64,000 nt of DNA from Clostridia bacterium (GTDB taxonomy: Bacteria > Bacillota > Clostridia > CAKSNL01 > HGM11501). Shown here in pieces: positions 52,381 to 61,349 of the stretch. Where the stretch lies: assembly GCA_900766735.1 (NCBI GenBank), contig CAAFWO010000052.1, positions 62,001-126,000 on the forward strand, read 5' to 3'. Position 1 is the stretch's first letter; the number at the start of each line of letters is the position of its first letter. The translations under genes were made by a program, and so were the position numbers. The notes under the pieces are model-generated. The model saw nothing but the letters and a program-made list of their open reading frames with translations. It was not told where the DNA came from and made no database searches.

Positions 52381-52830
52381 ATGTATTCACCGCTTGAGCT
52401 TGAACAGATCGAATTTGAAAAAAAGGCGTTCGGCGGCTACAGTATGGAGGATGTTGACAGAACATTTTCCGTGCTTAAGAGGGATTACGAGGAGCTTTAT
52501 GTTGAAAACTCCGAGCTTAAGAAAAAGTTAAAGGCATTGGAGAGCCAGGTTTCCGAGAGCGAGGATATGAAGGAGACGCTTCACAATGTCTTAATCGCGG
52601 CTCAGAAGTCGAGCGACGAGAAGAAAGAGGCGAGCGAGAAAGAGGCCGAGCTCATCATCAAAAAGGCCGAGCTCGACGCGGAAAAGATCAAAAGCGGCGC
52701 GGAAAAAGAGGTTATGGACTTAGAGAAGAAGAAAGAGGACTTAAAGAACGAGGTCTCCGTTTTCGTGACAAAGATGAGCGCGCTTTTCGAGGCGCAGGTC
52801 AAGTATTTAAATAAGTCGGAGGAGTTATAA
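52381..52830 (+). CDS. divIVA: DivIVA-domain protein
   Basis: The 149-residue protein starts with the DivIVA lipid-binding domain (LEQIEFEKKAFGGYSMEDVD). A long coiled coil rich in Lys and Glu follows. It targets curved membranes and organises division or polar growth. AAGGAG precedes ATG 52381. The stop overlaps the lspA start by one base. Confidence 0.93.
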   Translation: MYSPLELEQIEFEKKAFGGYSMEDVDRTFSVLKRDYEELYVENSELKKKLKALESQVSESEDMKETLHNVLIAAQKSSDEKKEASEKEAELIIKKAELDAEKIKSGAEKEVMDLEKKKEDLKNEVSVFVTKMSALFEAQVKYLNKSEEL

Positions 52831-53294
52831 TGTATCTTGCGGTGTGCGGGGCGCTGACTCTTTTGGTCGTATTGCTTGACTACATTACGAAAAGGATCGT
52901 ATCGGGCAATATGGTGCTCTATCAGTCGATTCCGGTGATAAAGGGTGTTTTTAACATCACATACGTTAAAAACACCGGCGCGTCGTTCGGGATGATGGCC
53001 GGAGCAAGGTGGTTCTTCGTCGCGGTCACGGTGATTTTAATCGCCGCGGTCATTTACTATGCGGTGAAGAACAAGATCACCGATAAGCTTTTTTTAGTCT
53101 CCGCCTCGTTCGTTGTCGGCGGCGGAATCGGCAACCTGATCGACAGGATCGCGACCGGCGCGGTGGTGGACTTTTTTGACTTTTGCCTCATCAATTTTGC
53201 GATATTCAACGTGGCGGACTGTTTTGTCGTCGTCGGCGTTATATTAATGGCAATATATTATATTAAAGAAGAGAAAACGAAAAAAGAGGAATAG
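52830..53294 (+). CDS. lspA: Lipoprotein signal peptidase (signal peptidase II)
   Basis: The 154-residue membrane protease has four helices and the catalytic aspartates D114 (AVVDFFDF) and D130 (FNVADCFV). The conserved KNTGASFG and GGGIGNLIDR segments are present. It removes signal peptides from lipoproteins such as those at 18005 and 25184. The start overlaps the divIVA stop as TAATG. Confidence 0.97.
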   Translation: MYLAVCGALTLLVVLLDYITKRIVSGNMVLYQSIPVIKGVFNITYVKNTGASFGMMAGARWFFVAVTVILIAAVIYYAVKNKITDKLFLVSASFVVGGGIGNLIDRIATGAVVDFFDFCLINFAIFNVADCFVVVGVILMAIYYIKEEKTKKEE

Positions 53295-53296
53295 AC

Positions 53297-54220
53297 ATGG
53301 AGAAAAGCATTAAGGTCACAGAGGGCGGCAAAAACGTCCGGGCGGACGTTTTTGTTTCCGAAAATGAGGAGGATATTTCGCGTTCGTTCGCGGGTCGGCT
53401 TTTTTCCGAGGGGCTGGCGAAGGTGAACGGGAGTGCGGCAAAGCCGAGCCTGAAGTTAAAAGAGGGCGATGTCATAACCTTCACGCTTCCCGAGCCCGAG
53501 GCGATCGACGCCGTGCCCGAGGACATTTTATTGGACATCGTCTATGAAGATGACAGCGTTTTGGTCATAAACAAGCCGCGCGGAATGGTTGTGCATCCGG
53601 CGGTCGGAAATGAAAGAGGCACGGTTGTGAACGCCGCGCTTTTTCACTGTCAGGGCTCGCTTTCCGGCATCAACGGGAGCGTGCGCCCGGGGATCGTTCA
53701 CAGGATCGATAAGGACACGACGGGTCTATTGATCATCGCGAAGAACGACCGCGCGCATAAGAGCCTGACAGATCAGCTGGCCGACCGGTCGCTCTCGAGG
53801 GTGTATTACGCGCTCGTGAACGGCAATATTAAGGAGGACGGCGGCACCGTCGACGCGCCGATCGGCAGAAGCCCGAAGGACAGAAAGAAGATGGCCGTCG
53901 TGCCGGACGGGCGCAGTGCGGTGACGGATTTTGAGGTGATCGAGCGGTTCGGCGCATACACTTTGGTTCGGTGTAAGTTAAGAACCGGGCGGACGCACCA
54001 GATCAGGGTGCATATGAAGCACATCGGCCACAGCGTGGTGGGCGACAAGGCGTACGGCATCAAGAACGAGCGGTTCGCGCTTGCCGGTCAGCTCCTTCAC
54101 GCGAAGGAAATTTCCTTCATTCACCCCGAAACCGGGGAAAAGGTGACATTTTCGTGCCCTCTGCCCGAGGATTTTTCCGCGGTTTTAGAGGTTTTGAGAA
54201 AAACGAAAAAGGAAGATTAG
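53297..54220 (+). CDS. rluD: RluA/RluD-family 23S rRNA pseudouridine synthase
   Basis: The 307-residue protein has an N-terminal S4 domain (about 15-65). The catalytic HRIDKDTTGLLIIAK motif follows with D138 as nucleophile. LRTGRTHQIRVHMKHIGH lies further on. It follows lspA by 2 bases, as in Bacillus (lspA-rluD). The exact target uridines cannot be read from sequence. Confidence 0.93.
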   Translation: MEKSIKVTEGGKNVRADVFVSENEEDISRSFAGRLFSEGLAKVNGSAAKPSLKLKEGDVITFTLPEPEAIDAVPEDILLDIVYEDDSVLVINKPRGMVVHPAVGNERGTVVNAALFHCQGSLSGINGSVRPGIVHRIDKDTTGLLIIAKNDRAHKSLTDQLADRSLSRVYYALVNGNIKEDGGTVDAPIGRSPKDRKKMAVVPDGRSAVTDFEVIERFGAYTLVRCKLRTGRTHQIRVHMKHIGHSVVGDKAYGIKNERFALAGQLLHAKEISFIHPETGEKVTFSCPLPEDFSAVLEVLRKTKKED

Positions 54221-54232
54221 GGTAAAAACGTG

Positions 54233-54256
54233 GGACGGCGCCGGCCGTCCTTTTTT
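54233..54256 (+). terminator. Terminator of the division/lspA/rluD run
   Basis: GGACGG pairs with CCGTCC through a GC-rich centre and is followed by TTTTTT. Confidence 0.85.
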
Positions 54257-54273
54257 GTGCACATCACGAAGAG

Positions 54274-54306
54274 CGCCCGTAGGGTCGATTCACGAATCGA
54301 CCGGCC
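54274..54306. repeat. Dispersed palindromic repeat, copy near 54.3 kb
   Basis: CCCGTAGGGTCGATTC...GAATCGACC has arms at 54283-54291 and 54294-54302. It is preceded by the CCGTAGG tag, the inverted layout of the cluster at 24831-25131. Confidence 0.8.
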
Positions 54307-54387
54307 ACAAAACATACGTCCGTCTTCTTTGCCGTCAGATTTCACTAAAAAGAGCAATATTTCTGAACAAAAGGAGGAACTATATTA

Positions 54388-57135
54388 ATGAAACGAAGAG
54401 TATGTATTTTACTTGCGCTCACGCTTCTTTTGTCGGCCTTTGTTTCCGTTTCGGCGGCAGACAAGGTGTTCACGGCGAAGGACGTGACGGAGCAGATCGG
54501 CGACGTTAAGATCGAAAACGGCGTCGTTGCTATCGGCGGAAATCTGAAGCTTTCCGCTATCGGGTTCAAGGCGGATCTGACGGGCGTTAAGTCCATCGAG
54601 ATCAAGGCAAAGGAATACCGTGACCCGAACGGTGAAATTTTCAGAGTTAAGGTGGACGACCCCAATTCATTAAGCATCGGCGAGATCGTGTTCGGTGACG
54701 GATCCGATACCGCAAGCGGTAACATCAGCGAGCAGAAGGGCGTTCACACGGTCTATCTTTATACGACGCTCCTTTCGACCGGTGCCAAGTGGGAGATTGA
54801 GACCATCACGTTAAAGAGCGAGGCTAAAAAGCTCGTAACCCCCGTGCCGGACGATAAGATAATCGACAACTGGCACGACACATGGGCCGCGACCGACAGC
54901 TACGGAAGGCGCGTTGCGGACTTTGAGGAAACCGGACCCGTTAAAGAGGGAAACCGCAAAGTCGGTATGTTCTACTGGCCGAGCCTTACGACCGGCACGA
55001 CCGGTGTGACGCCCGATATTTTAAGGGCACATCCCGAAGCGTACGGCGACTTTAAGAACCCGGCGTGGAAGAACGGCGGCAAGGAAATAGCTTACTGGTG
55101 GGGCGAGCCTGTTTACGGCTTTTACTCAGAGACTGATTACTGGGTGCTTAAAAAGCACGGCACGATCCTTGCAAACGCCGGTGTGGACGCGATATTTATG
55201 GACTACACCAACGACGCGGGATTAAACATCAAGAACTACAACCGCATTTTAAGGGTGTTCCACGACCTTCGCGAGGAGGGCATAAACGCTCCCAAGGTCA
55301 GCATCTACGGCAACATGGGCGGCGCGTCGAACGGAACTCCGAGAGAGGTTCTGCCGGCGATGTATTATAATCAGGTTAAGTCCGGCGAGTGGGACGACCT
55401 CATCTTCTACTGGGAGGGCGACCCGATGTACATAAACTTCCCGCTCTCCGAAAAGTCAAAGGTGACCGAGGATAAGGATCTTGAAAAGCTCTTTGCAGAC
55501 ATTGACTTCAAGCTCAACTTAAGAGACACGGGCGAGCTTCGCGGCGGCGCCGCAACAAGGGAACACCGCCACGTAAACTGGCTTGAGGAATATCCCCAGC
55601 ATCCCTTCGGCGTGACGGACAGCGGAAGAAGAGAGACAATCTCATTGGCTGTCGGAATCAACCAGTCTTATGTTGACGGAAGCTCGATTGTCGGCGTATT
55701 TTCCGACCCCTATACAAAGGGCAGAGCATATTCCGAGGCGTTCGGCGAGGACTACAGAGCGGACAACGGAAGAACCGCATATTTCTTCCGCGAGCAGGCC
55801 GCTCATGCTCTTAACGTGGACGCGGAATTCGTGTTCGTTGACGGCTGGAACGAGTGGAAGACACCCATCTATAACTCTTTCGGAACCCACACGGGAACGG
55901 TTTTCGTTGACCTTTTTGACGAGGAGAACAGCCGTGACTTTGAGCCTTCCAGAAGCTATTTAAAGGACGACTATTATAACCTTTTAGTCGACTTTATAAG
56001 AAAATACAAGGGCACGCGCCCGGCACCCGTTGCAACCGCGGCCGCAACTATCGACATTAACGGCGCACCGTCGCAGTGGGACTCTGTCGGCCCGATGTTC
56101 TATAACGACTTTGACAACTATGAGCGCGACTACACCGGCGGAGAGGACTTTGAGACGGGCGAGCCCGTAAGCTATAAGACGACAGTCAACAACTCCATTT
56201 CGCGCGCGAAGGTCGCAAGAGATAACGATAATTTCTATTTCTATGTTAAGACGGTGAACCCCATAAAGACCGGCACTCCCGGATTTATGAACCTCTACAT
56301 AAACTCTGACAGAAACCCGGCAACAGGCTGGGAGGGCTTTGACTACTCCGTTAACGTGGCCGGCGACAAGGTTCTTGCAAAGGCGGTAAATAACTCCTGG
56401 AGCTGGGAGCCTGTTGGTAACATTAACTACACCGTATCGGGCGACGTACTTCAGATGGCGATCCCGAGAAGCCTCTTAGGCGAGACCGGAACGGTTGACT
56501 TTGAGTTTAAGTGGACTGACTCCTTAGTTTGCGACGGAGATTATCTTGACTTCTATTCTGAAGGCTCCGTAGCTCCTATGGGCAAGTTTAACTACGTTTA
56601 CACAGAGGTTGAGCAGACCGCTCTTACTCAGGCTGAGCGCGACGCGCTTCCCGACGTTTCGATCCTCAAGGCGGGCACATCCAAGGCAATTATCGACGGC
56701 GGAAAGATGCCTGTTTACGAGAAGGACACCGCGGTTACTCCGTTTGAGATGAACGGAACGCTCTATGTTCCGCTCGAAACCTATGAAGAGATCTTGGACT
56801 ACGGCTTTACAAAGGTTGAATATTCGGCAGAGGACAACACGGTTTACCTCGGAAGGCACGACTTAGAGCCCAATTCGACCGGGAACGTTTACACCATCAC
56901 GAACTACGAGTGGACATATTCTGTTGTCGGCTCGCTTGAGGCAAGAAACAACGGAACGCTCCGCACGCTCACCAACGCATGCGTAACGGCTAACGGCCTT
57001 GTCTACGTTCCGGTGTCCTACGCGGCAGACGTTTTCGGCTGGTCCGTAAGGAACGTGGGCGGCGGAATCTGGACGGTGTCCAGAAACCCGGCAAGCGAGA
57101 GTGCGGTCAACGCAGTGCTTCATCATTTAGGTTAA
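54388..57135 (+). CDS. Secreted glycoside-hydrolase-like protein (module copy 2)
   Basis: The 915-residue paralogue of 34112-36790 has the same order: signal peptide (about 1-22), beta-rich N-terminal domain, predicted TIM barrel (VGMFYWPS, GVDAIFMDYTN, FVFVDGWNEW), CBM9/DOMON-like domain (LYINSDRNPATGWEGFD) and a copper-amine-oxidase-N-type end. The length and barrel acids are kept. Codon choice looks closer to the ABC operon than to its paralogue. AAAAGGAGG precedes ATG 54388. No strong promoter is visible in the 150 bases upstream, which carry the repeat. Confidence 0.76.
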   Translation: MKRRVCILLALTLLLSAFVSVSAADKVFTAKDVTEQIGDVKIENGVVAIGGNLKLSAIGFKADLTGVKSIEIKAKEYRDPNGEIFRVKVDDPNSLSIGEIVFGDGSDTASGNISEQKGVHTVYLYTTLLSTGAKWEIETITLKSEAKKLVTPVPDDKIIDNWHDTWAATDSYGRRVADFEETGPVKEGNRKVGMFYWPSLTTGTTGVTPDILRAHPEAYGDFKNPAWKNGGKEIAYWWGEPVYGFYSETDYWVLKKHGTILANAGVDAIFMDYTNDAGLNIKNYNRILRVFHDLREEGINAPKVSIYGNMGGASNGTPREVLPAMYYNQVKSGEWDDLIFYWEGDPMYINFPLSEKSKVTEDKDLEKLFADIDFKLNLRDTGELRGGAATREHRHVNWLEEYPQHPFGVTDSGRRETISLAVGINQSYVDGSSIVGVFSDPYTKGRAYSEAFGEDYRADNGRTAYFFREQAAHALNVDAEFVFVDGWNEWKTPIYNSFGTHTGTVFVDLFDEENSRDFEPSRSYLKDDYYNLLVDFIRKYKGTRPAPVATAAATIDINGAPSQWDSVGPMFYNDFDNYERDYTGGEDFETGEPVSYKTTVNNSISRAKVARDNDNFYFYVKTVNPIKTGTPGFMNLYINSDRNPATGWEGFDYSVNVAGDKVLAKAVNNSWSWEPVGNINYTVSGDVLQMAIPRSLLGETGTVDFEFKWTDSLVCDGDYLDFYSEGSVAPMGKFNYVYTEVEQTALTQAERDALPDVSILKAGTSKAIIDGGKMPVYEKDTAVTPFEMNGTLYVPLETYEEILDYGFTKVEYSAEDNTVYLGRHDLEPNSTGNVYTITNYEWTYSVVGSLEARNNGTLRTLTNACVTANGLVYVPVSYAADVFGWSVRNVGGGIWTVSRNPASESAVNAVLHHLG

Positions 57136-57149
57136 GGAGGGACTGTTAA

Positions 57150-59263
57150 ATGAAAAAGATAATATCACTTATTTTAGCTCTCCTTATGATAGAGAGCCTG
57201 GCATTCACCTCATTTGCGGAGGAGAAAATATTGCCCCGCGCATCGAGCTGGACAATCACTGCGTCCTCGTCATATCCGACGGGCGACATCAGCGCCGCGT
57301 TTGACGGTAGCGGCGCGTCATTCTGGCACTCCGACTATAACCATAACGGCAAGGAGTTTGTCTGGATAGCGGAATGCCCCCACGCGATACACATCTATTT
57401 CGGCGGAATAACCAAGGTTTCGGGCTTCCGATATCTTCCGAGACAGGACGGAAACGACGTCGGACTTTTTGGCGAGTTCAGGGTTTTCGGCTCCAAGGAC
57501 GGAACTGAATATACCGAAATATATGAAGGAAAATTCACATGGGACGGAACGGACAGAAAAGCAAAATCCGTTTCATGGGGCGATATGGACCTTCGCGCAA
57601 TCCAGATTGAAATTTTAAGCACCAACGGCGGCTTTGCGACCGCGGCGGCTGTCGATCTTTTGACAGGCGGAACGGGAAGCCCCATAAACAAGGGCGCAAA
57701 AATGCTTGTTGAGCCGCCCTATATCGCACCCGGCGAGTCAAACGGAGAGATCATCGAGCGCGGCGACGAGGCATGGGAGATCGAGGCAAGCTCGAACGAC
57801 AAGAACAACGGGATCGGAGGCGCGTTTGACGGTAAGGAGTCGACCTTCTGGCACACCGCTTATCAGACGAACGACGAGAACACCGAGATCGTCTCGCACG
57901 ACGAGCCTCCGCACACTATCACCGTTAAATTCCCCGAAGTCAAGGAAATTTCCGGATTCATCGTTGTTCCGCGTACGGGAAGCGATGCGGGCAAATTCAA
58001 GAAGTTTGAAATCTATTCGTCAATGAACGGCGATGATTTCGAGAAGATTTACGAGGGCAACTTTGTCATTATCGGCGGCGACTGGTCTGAGAGCACGGCT
58101 TCATGGGGCAACACCAAGATGAAGGCGATCAGAATCGTTATAACAGAGTCGTTGGGCGGATACGGCACGGCGGCGGAGATCAAATTCTTAAAGGACTCCA
58201 AGCCTTCGAAAAGAGCGTTTGACTTCTCCGACTGGAAAATTTCCGTCCGCAATCAGAACATGGAAAACTGTTCTGCATCGTGGGGTCGATAGGAAGAATT
58301 GTTGACGGCAACGCGGACGCTTACTGGCACTCATACTACGAGGCTGAGGGCGCAAACATCACCAAGATGGAGAAGGCTCCCTTCTGGATCGATATGGTTC
58401 TTCCCGAGAAGGACACGATCGAGGGCTTTGAATACACCCCCAGAAACGACAGCTGGCAGGGCAGACTTGTAGAGTACAACATCAATGTTTCGGACTCGGA
58501 CGACGGCGAGCTTACCACGATCTATACAGGTCACGAGAGCCGCGACTCCGGCTCTAAGAGAACGATCAACTTCGGTATCGCGGTCGAGGTCAAGAGAATC
58601 CAGATCGAGATCATTCAGTCTGCAGGCGACTATGCGGCGATCTCGGACTTCATATTCACTCCCGGTTAGAAGGGAACAGAGGTCGTTGCTCTTGACAAGT
58701 TTGTCGACGAGATGCATAACACGTTCTTAAACGAGATCGACAAATCAAATTATGTTGTTGAGGCGGATATTGAGAATTTCGGAACAAAGTGGAAGCTTAC
58801 GAACATCTTTGACGGAGCAACCTCCTCTGCATGGCAGTCCGAGACGGCAACAAGGCCGGTCACGATCAAGGTTGACCTTGGCGGAAAGCACATTATAAGA
58901 GCAATCAACATCTCTCCGATGCTTTCGGCCGGCTTTATCGGCTACTGGGAACAGTTCGACATTTTAACAAGCTCGGACGGCAAGAACTATAAGGAGCTCA
59001 TAAAGGACTACAGCTTCCCGAAGAGAGACCTCTCCGAGAAGACCATCACGTTAGATGAGCCGGTTCAGACAAGATACATTGCCTTCCGCGTGAAGAAATA
59101 CACGATTTACATCGAAAAGGCAGGTCAGACCATTCGTTACACGATGACCGCGCCGCCCAAGATCAAGAACGGCAGAACTTATATTCCGGTCCGCTTCGTT
59201 TCGGAGCACCTGGGCTATAATGTCGGCTGGGACGGCGAAACAAAGACCATCACGATCAACTAA
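57150..59263 (+). pseudogene. Discoidin/copper-amine-oxidase-N protein, broken by a frameshift and an amber codon (module copy 2)
   Basis: ATG 57150 follows AAGGAGG, 15 bases after the hydrolase gene. A signal peptide and two discoidin-like domains (AFDGSGASFWHS and AFDGKESTFWHT) are read in one frame until a stop at 58290-58292. The homology continues in the -1 frame from about 58284 (SIGRIVDGNADAYWHS), which fits loss of one G from a GGGGG run at 58282-58285. An in-frame TAG at 58667-58669 then interrupts the third discoidin domain boundary. A fourth discoidin domain and a shortened copper-amine-oxidase-N tail (KIKNGRTYIPVRFVSEHLGY) end at 59263. The intact form would have about 704 residues. 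Sequencing or assembly error is an alternative for both lesions. Confidence 0.8.
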
Positions 59264-59303
59264 AAAAATCGGTGAGACTATTATTTTGTCTCACCGATTT
59301 TTT
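59263..59303 (+). terminator. Terminator of the second hydrolase module
   Basis: A 16-bp stem AAAAAATCGGTGAGAC/GTCTCACCGATTTTTT with a 9-base loop follows the last codon directly. Confidence 0.93.
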
Positions 59304-59344
59304 GATGAAGAAGATGGCGTCCCTATGGTTGGGGTAATAGGTGC

Positions 59345-59376
59345 GCCGCAGGGTCGGTTCTCGGAATCGACCGCCG
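59345..59376. repeat. Dispersed palindromic repeat, diverged copy near 59.4 kb
   Basis: CGCAGGGTCGGTTCTCGGAATCGACCG keeps the GGTCG...CGACC arms of the family at 24831 and 54274, with mismatches in the inner stem. Confidence 0.6.
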
Positions 59377-59381
59377 ATTTT

Positions 59382-60194
59382 TTAGTATATATATTCCTCG
59401 CCGGGGGTGAAGATGTGAAAGCTTTGGGAGGGGTTTAGCCTGTAGAGCGTGTCCACAAACTGCGCCGGGTTTAATGAGTTTGCCTCATACATATCAAAGT
59501 GCATCGGCACGAGCATTTTTGCGCCGGCCGCCTTTGCCAGGCGCACGGCCTCGTACGAATCGAAGCAGCCTATAATATCCTCGTGATTTCTGAAATAGTC
59601 GCGCCCGTTGACCGGAGTCATTAAAATATCGGAGTCCCTGACCCGTTCTGTCAGCCCGTCATACATACAGCAGTCGCCGGTGTGGCAGACCTTTTTGCCG
59701 CCGAAATCGAAGATGAAGCCGAGCTCCTTATAGTTGCCGTCCTTGTCCTTATGAAGCTCCTCATGCGCCGCCGGTATCGGGGTGACGGTGATGCCGCCTA
59801 AATCGATCGCCTTGTCGGCAGTCACGCCGACGGCCGATTTGCCGCAAAGATAGGCCGAAACCTCGCTTTTAATCGCCTCAGAACAGAAAAAGCGCGCCTT
59901 GGAGTTGACGCGTGCGATCTCGCCGAGCGTCACGGGGTCGGCATGGTCGGTATGGTCGTGCGTGCAGAAGACATAGTCTATAAAATCAAGCTCCGCCCCC
60001 GTTATGGGCGAGGGGTAGCGCCTGACCCAGCCGGGCGCAAAATTATTGTTACGGTCGATAATATCCGAAAGGTAACCGTCGATCAGAATGTATTTGCCGC
60101 GGAATTTGAAAATGAAACCGACCTGGCCGGTGTAGAATAGCGCGACGCGGTCGTCCGGCAGGTTCTCCGACAGAATTTTATCCCTGAGAGTCAT
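59382..60194 (-). CDS. UlaG-like metallo-beta-lactamase-fold hydrolase
   Basis: ATG 60194 follows GAGGTGAT and gives 270 residues; the longer frame to 60275 runs into the promoter of the divergent gene. The HxHxDH motif THDHTDHAD (H79-H84), CHTGDCCMYD and a late VPMHFDMYE histidine are the metal sites. The protein resembles L-ascorbate-6-phosphate lactonase (UlaG) and related sugar-phosphate hydrolases. It is divergent from the ROK regulator and next to sugar kinase genes, which supports a carbohydrate substrate. Confidence 0.8.
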   Translation of the reverse strand: MTLRDKILSENLPDDRVALFYTGQVGFIFKFRGKYILIDGYLSDIIDRNNNFAPGWVRRYPSPITGAELDFIDYVFCTHDHTDHADPVTLGEIARVNSKARFFCSEAIKSEVSAYLCGKSAVGVTADKAIDLGGITVTPIPAAHEELHKDKDGNYKELGFIFDFGGKKVCHTGDCCMYDGLTERVRDSDILMTPVNGRDYFRNHEDIIGCFDSYEAVRLAKAAGAKMLVPMHFDMYEANSLNPAQFVDTLYRLNPSQSFHIFTPGEEYIY

Positions 60195-60219
60195 TTTTAT
60201 CACCTCGTATAATAAATTG

Positions 60220-60248
60220 TTGACAATTGTGTTACTGCGTGATATAAT
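60220..60248 (+). promoter_or_regulatory. Promoter of the ROK gene with a candidate operator in the spacer
   Basis: TTGACA (60220-60225) and TATAAT (60243-60248) are 17 bases apart. The spacer carries TGTTACTGCGTGATA (60230-60244), an imperfect palindrome matching the perfect one at 61319-61333. Autoregulation by the ROK protein is inferred. Confidence 0.75.
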
Positions 60249-60293
60249 TATAGCTAAAGAAAAGATTTTTGTCAAGCGGAAGGGAGAATTTTT

Positions 60294-61286
60294 TTGAAAA
60301 AGTTCATAAGCCAGGAGGATATGAAGATCGCGAATATTTATGAGGTTCTGTCGCTGATTCGGCGCGAGGGGGCGCTGACGCGAAAGGAAATTCAGGATAT
60401 TATGGGGCTGTCGTGGGGCGGCGTGTCGCAGATGGTGTCGCGGCTTATTGAGCTTTCGTTCGTCCGCGAGGTGAAGGAGGATTCGCCCGTCAAGGCCGGG
60501 AGGCGCCCGTGCGTGATCGAGCTAAACGGCGACGACAACTTTGTTCTCGGAGCGGACATAAACAAGTCCGGCCTTTACTTAGAGGCCGTAAACCTTTCGG
60601 GAAAGACGGTCTGTTCTTCCTCCGGCGAGGCAGAAACTTCCGGTAAAGAAGAGTTTTTGAATAGCATAACCGCTTTACTGGACGGGGCTTTTTTAAGCCT
60701 TTCGGGCAAAAACATTTTAGCCGTCGGCCTCGCGATGCAGGGAAATGTGGATTCCGAGGGCGGAATATCCGAGGACATCGGCATCGACGGCTGGAGGGAC
60801 GTTCCTATAGCAAAGATTTTGACGGAACGCTATAACGTGCCCGTCTACATCGCGCACGACCCTGACTGTATCTTAGCCGCCGGCGCGGGCGAGAAAAAGG
60901 CGGACGCGGTGCTTATCCGAATCGACCGCGGGCTCGGCATGGCGGTGATGAAAAAAGGAAGGCTCATATCCGGCTCGGGAATGCTCGAGATCGGCGACAC
61001 CGTGACGGGTGAGGGCGAGAGGATCGGCGATATGCTGTGTGCCGGAAAGGACATTTTAGGGGCGCTTTCGCTTTCGCTTTCCAACGCGCTGATACTTTTC
61101 GACACTGATTCGCTGATGCTCTGCGGAGCGTATTTACAGTCGCATCCGGACTTTGCACAAAAGCTCGGCGAAAAAATTTCCGGCTATATGAAAAGGGAGA
61201 TCAAGGTCACCTGTTCCGACGTTAGGAACGCCGCATACGGCGCGGCCAAGTCGGCAACGGAAAAATTCTTATCATATATTGACTGA
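60294..61286 (+). CDS. ROK family transcriptional regulator
   Basis: TTG 60294 follows AAGGGAG and gives 330 residues. The N-terminal winged helix-turn-helix (about 10-70) contains LTRKEIQDIMGLSWGGVSQM. The C-terminal ROK domain has a sugar-kinase-like fold (LGADINKSGLYLEAVNLSG), though the zinc motif CxCGxxGC usual for the family is missing. It probably represses the downstream alcohol dehydrogenase-kinase operon and itself and responds to a sugar. Two matching palindromes within promoters support this. Confidence 0.88.
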   Translation: MKKFISQEDMKIANIYEVLSLIRREGALTRKEIQDIMGLSWGGVSQMVSRLIELSFVREVKEDSPVKAGRRPCVIELNGDDNFVLGADINKSGLYLEAVNLSGKTVCSSSGEAETSGKEEFLNSITALLDGAFLSLSGKNILAVGLAMQGNVDSEGGISEDIGIDGWRDVPIAKILTERYNVPVYIAHDPDCILAAGAGEKKADAVLIRIDRGLGMAVMKKGRLISGSGMLEIGDTVTGEGERIGDMLCAGKDILGALSLSLSNALILFDTDSLMLCGAYLQSHPDFAQKLGEKISGYMKREIKVTCSDVRNAAYGAAKSATEKFLSYID

Positions 61287-61310
61287 TCGGGCAAAAGCCC
61301 GATTAGTTTT
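61285..61310 (+). terminator. Weak terminator after the ROK gene
   Basis: A 7-bp stem ATCGGGC/GCCCGAT with an AAAA loop is followed by the broken T tract TAGTTTTG. Confidence 0.55.
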
Positions 61311-61337
61311 GAAGCAAATTATCACGCAGTGATATAA
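61308..61337 (+). promoter_or_regulatory. Promoter of the dehydrogenase-kinase operon with a perfect palindrome in the spacer
   Basis: TTGAAG (61308-61313) and TATAAA (61332-61337) are 18 bases apart. TATCACGCAGTGATA (61319-61333) is a perfect palindrome with 6-base arms lying over the spacer and the first bases of the -10. It is a likely ROK operator. Confidence 0.7.
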
Positions 61338-61349
61338 AAGGAGGACGCT

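Noticed and set aside
59382..60275. Longer N-terminus for the UlaG-like hydrolase
   Set aside because: The extension covers the divergent ROK promoter and operator. The start at 60194 has GAGGTGAT and fits the family length.
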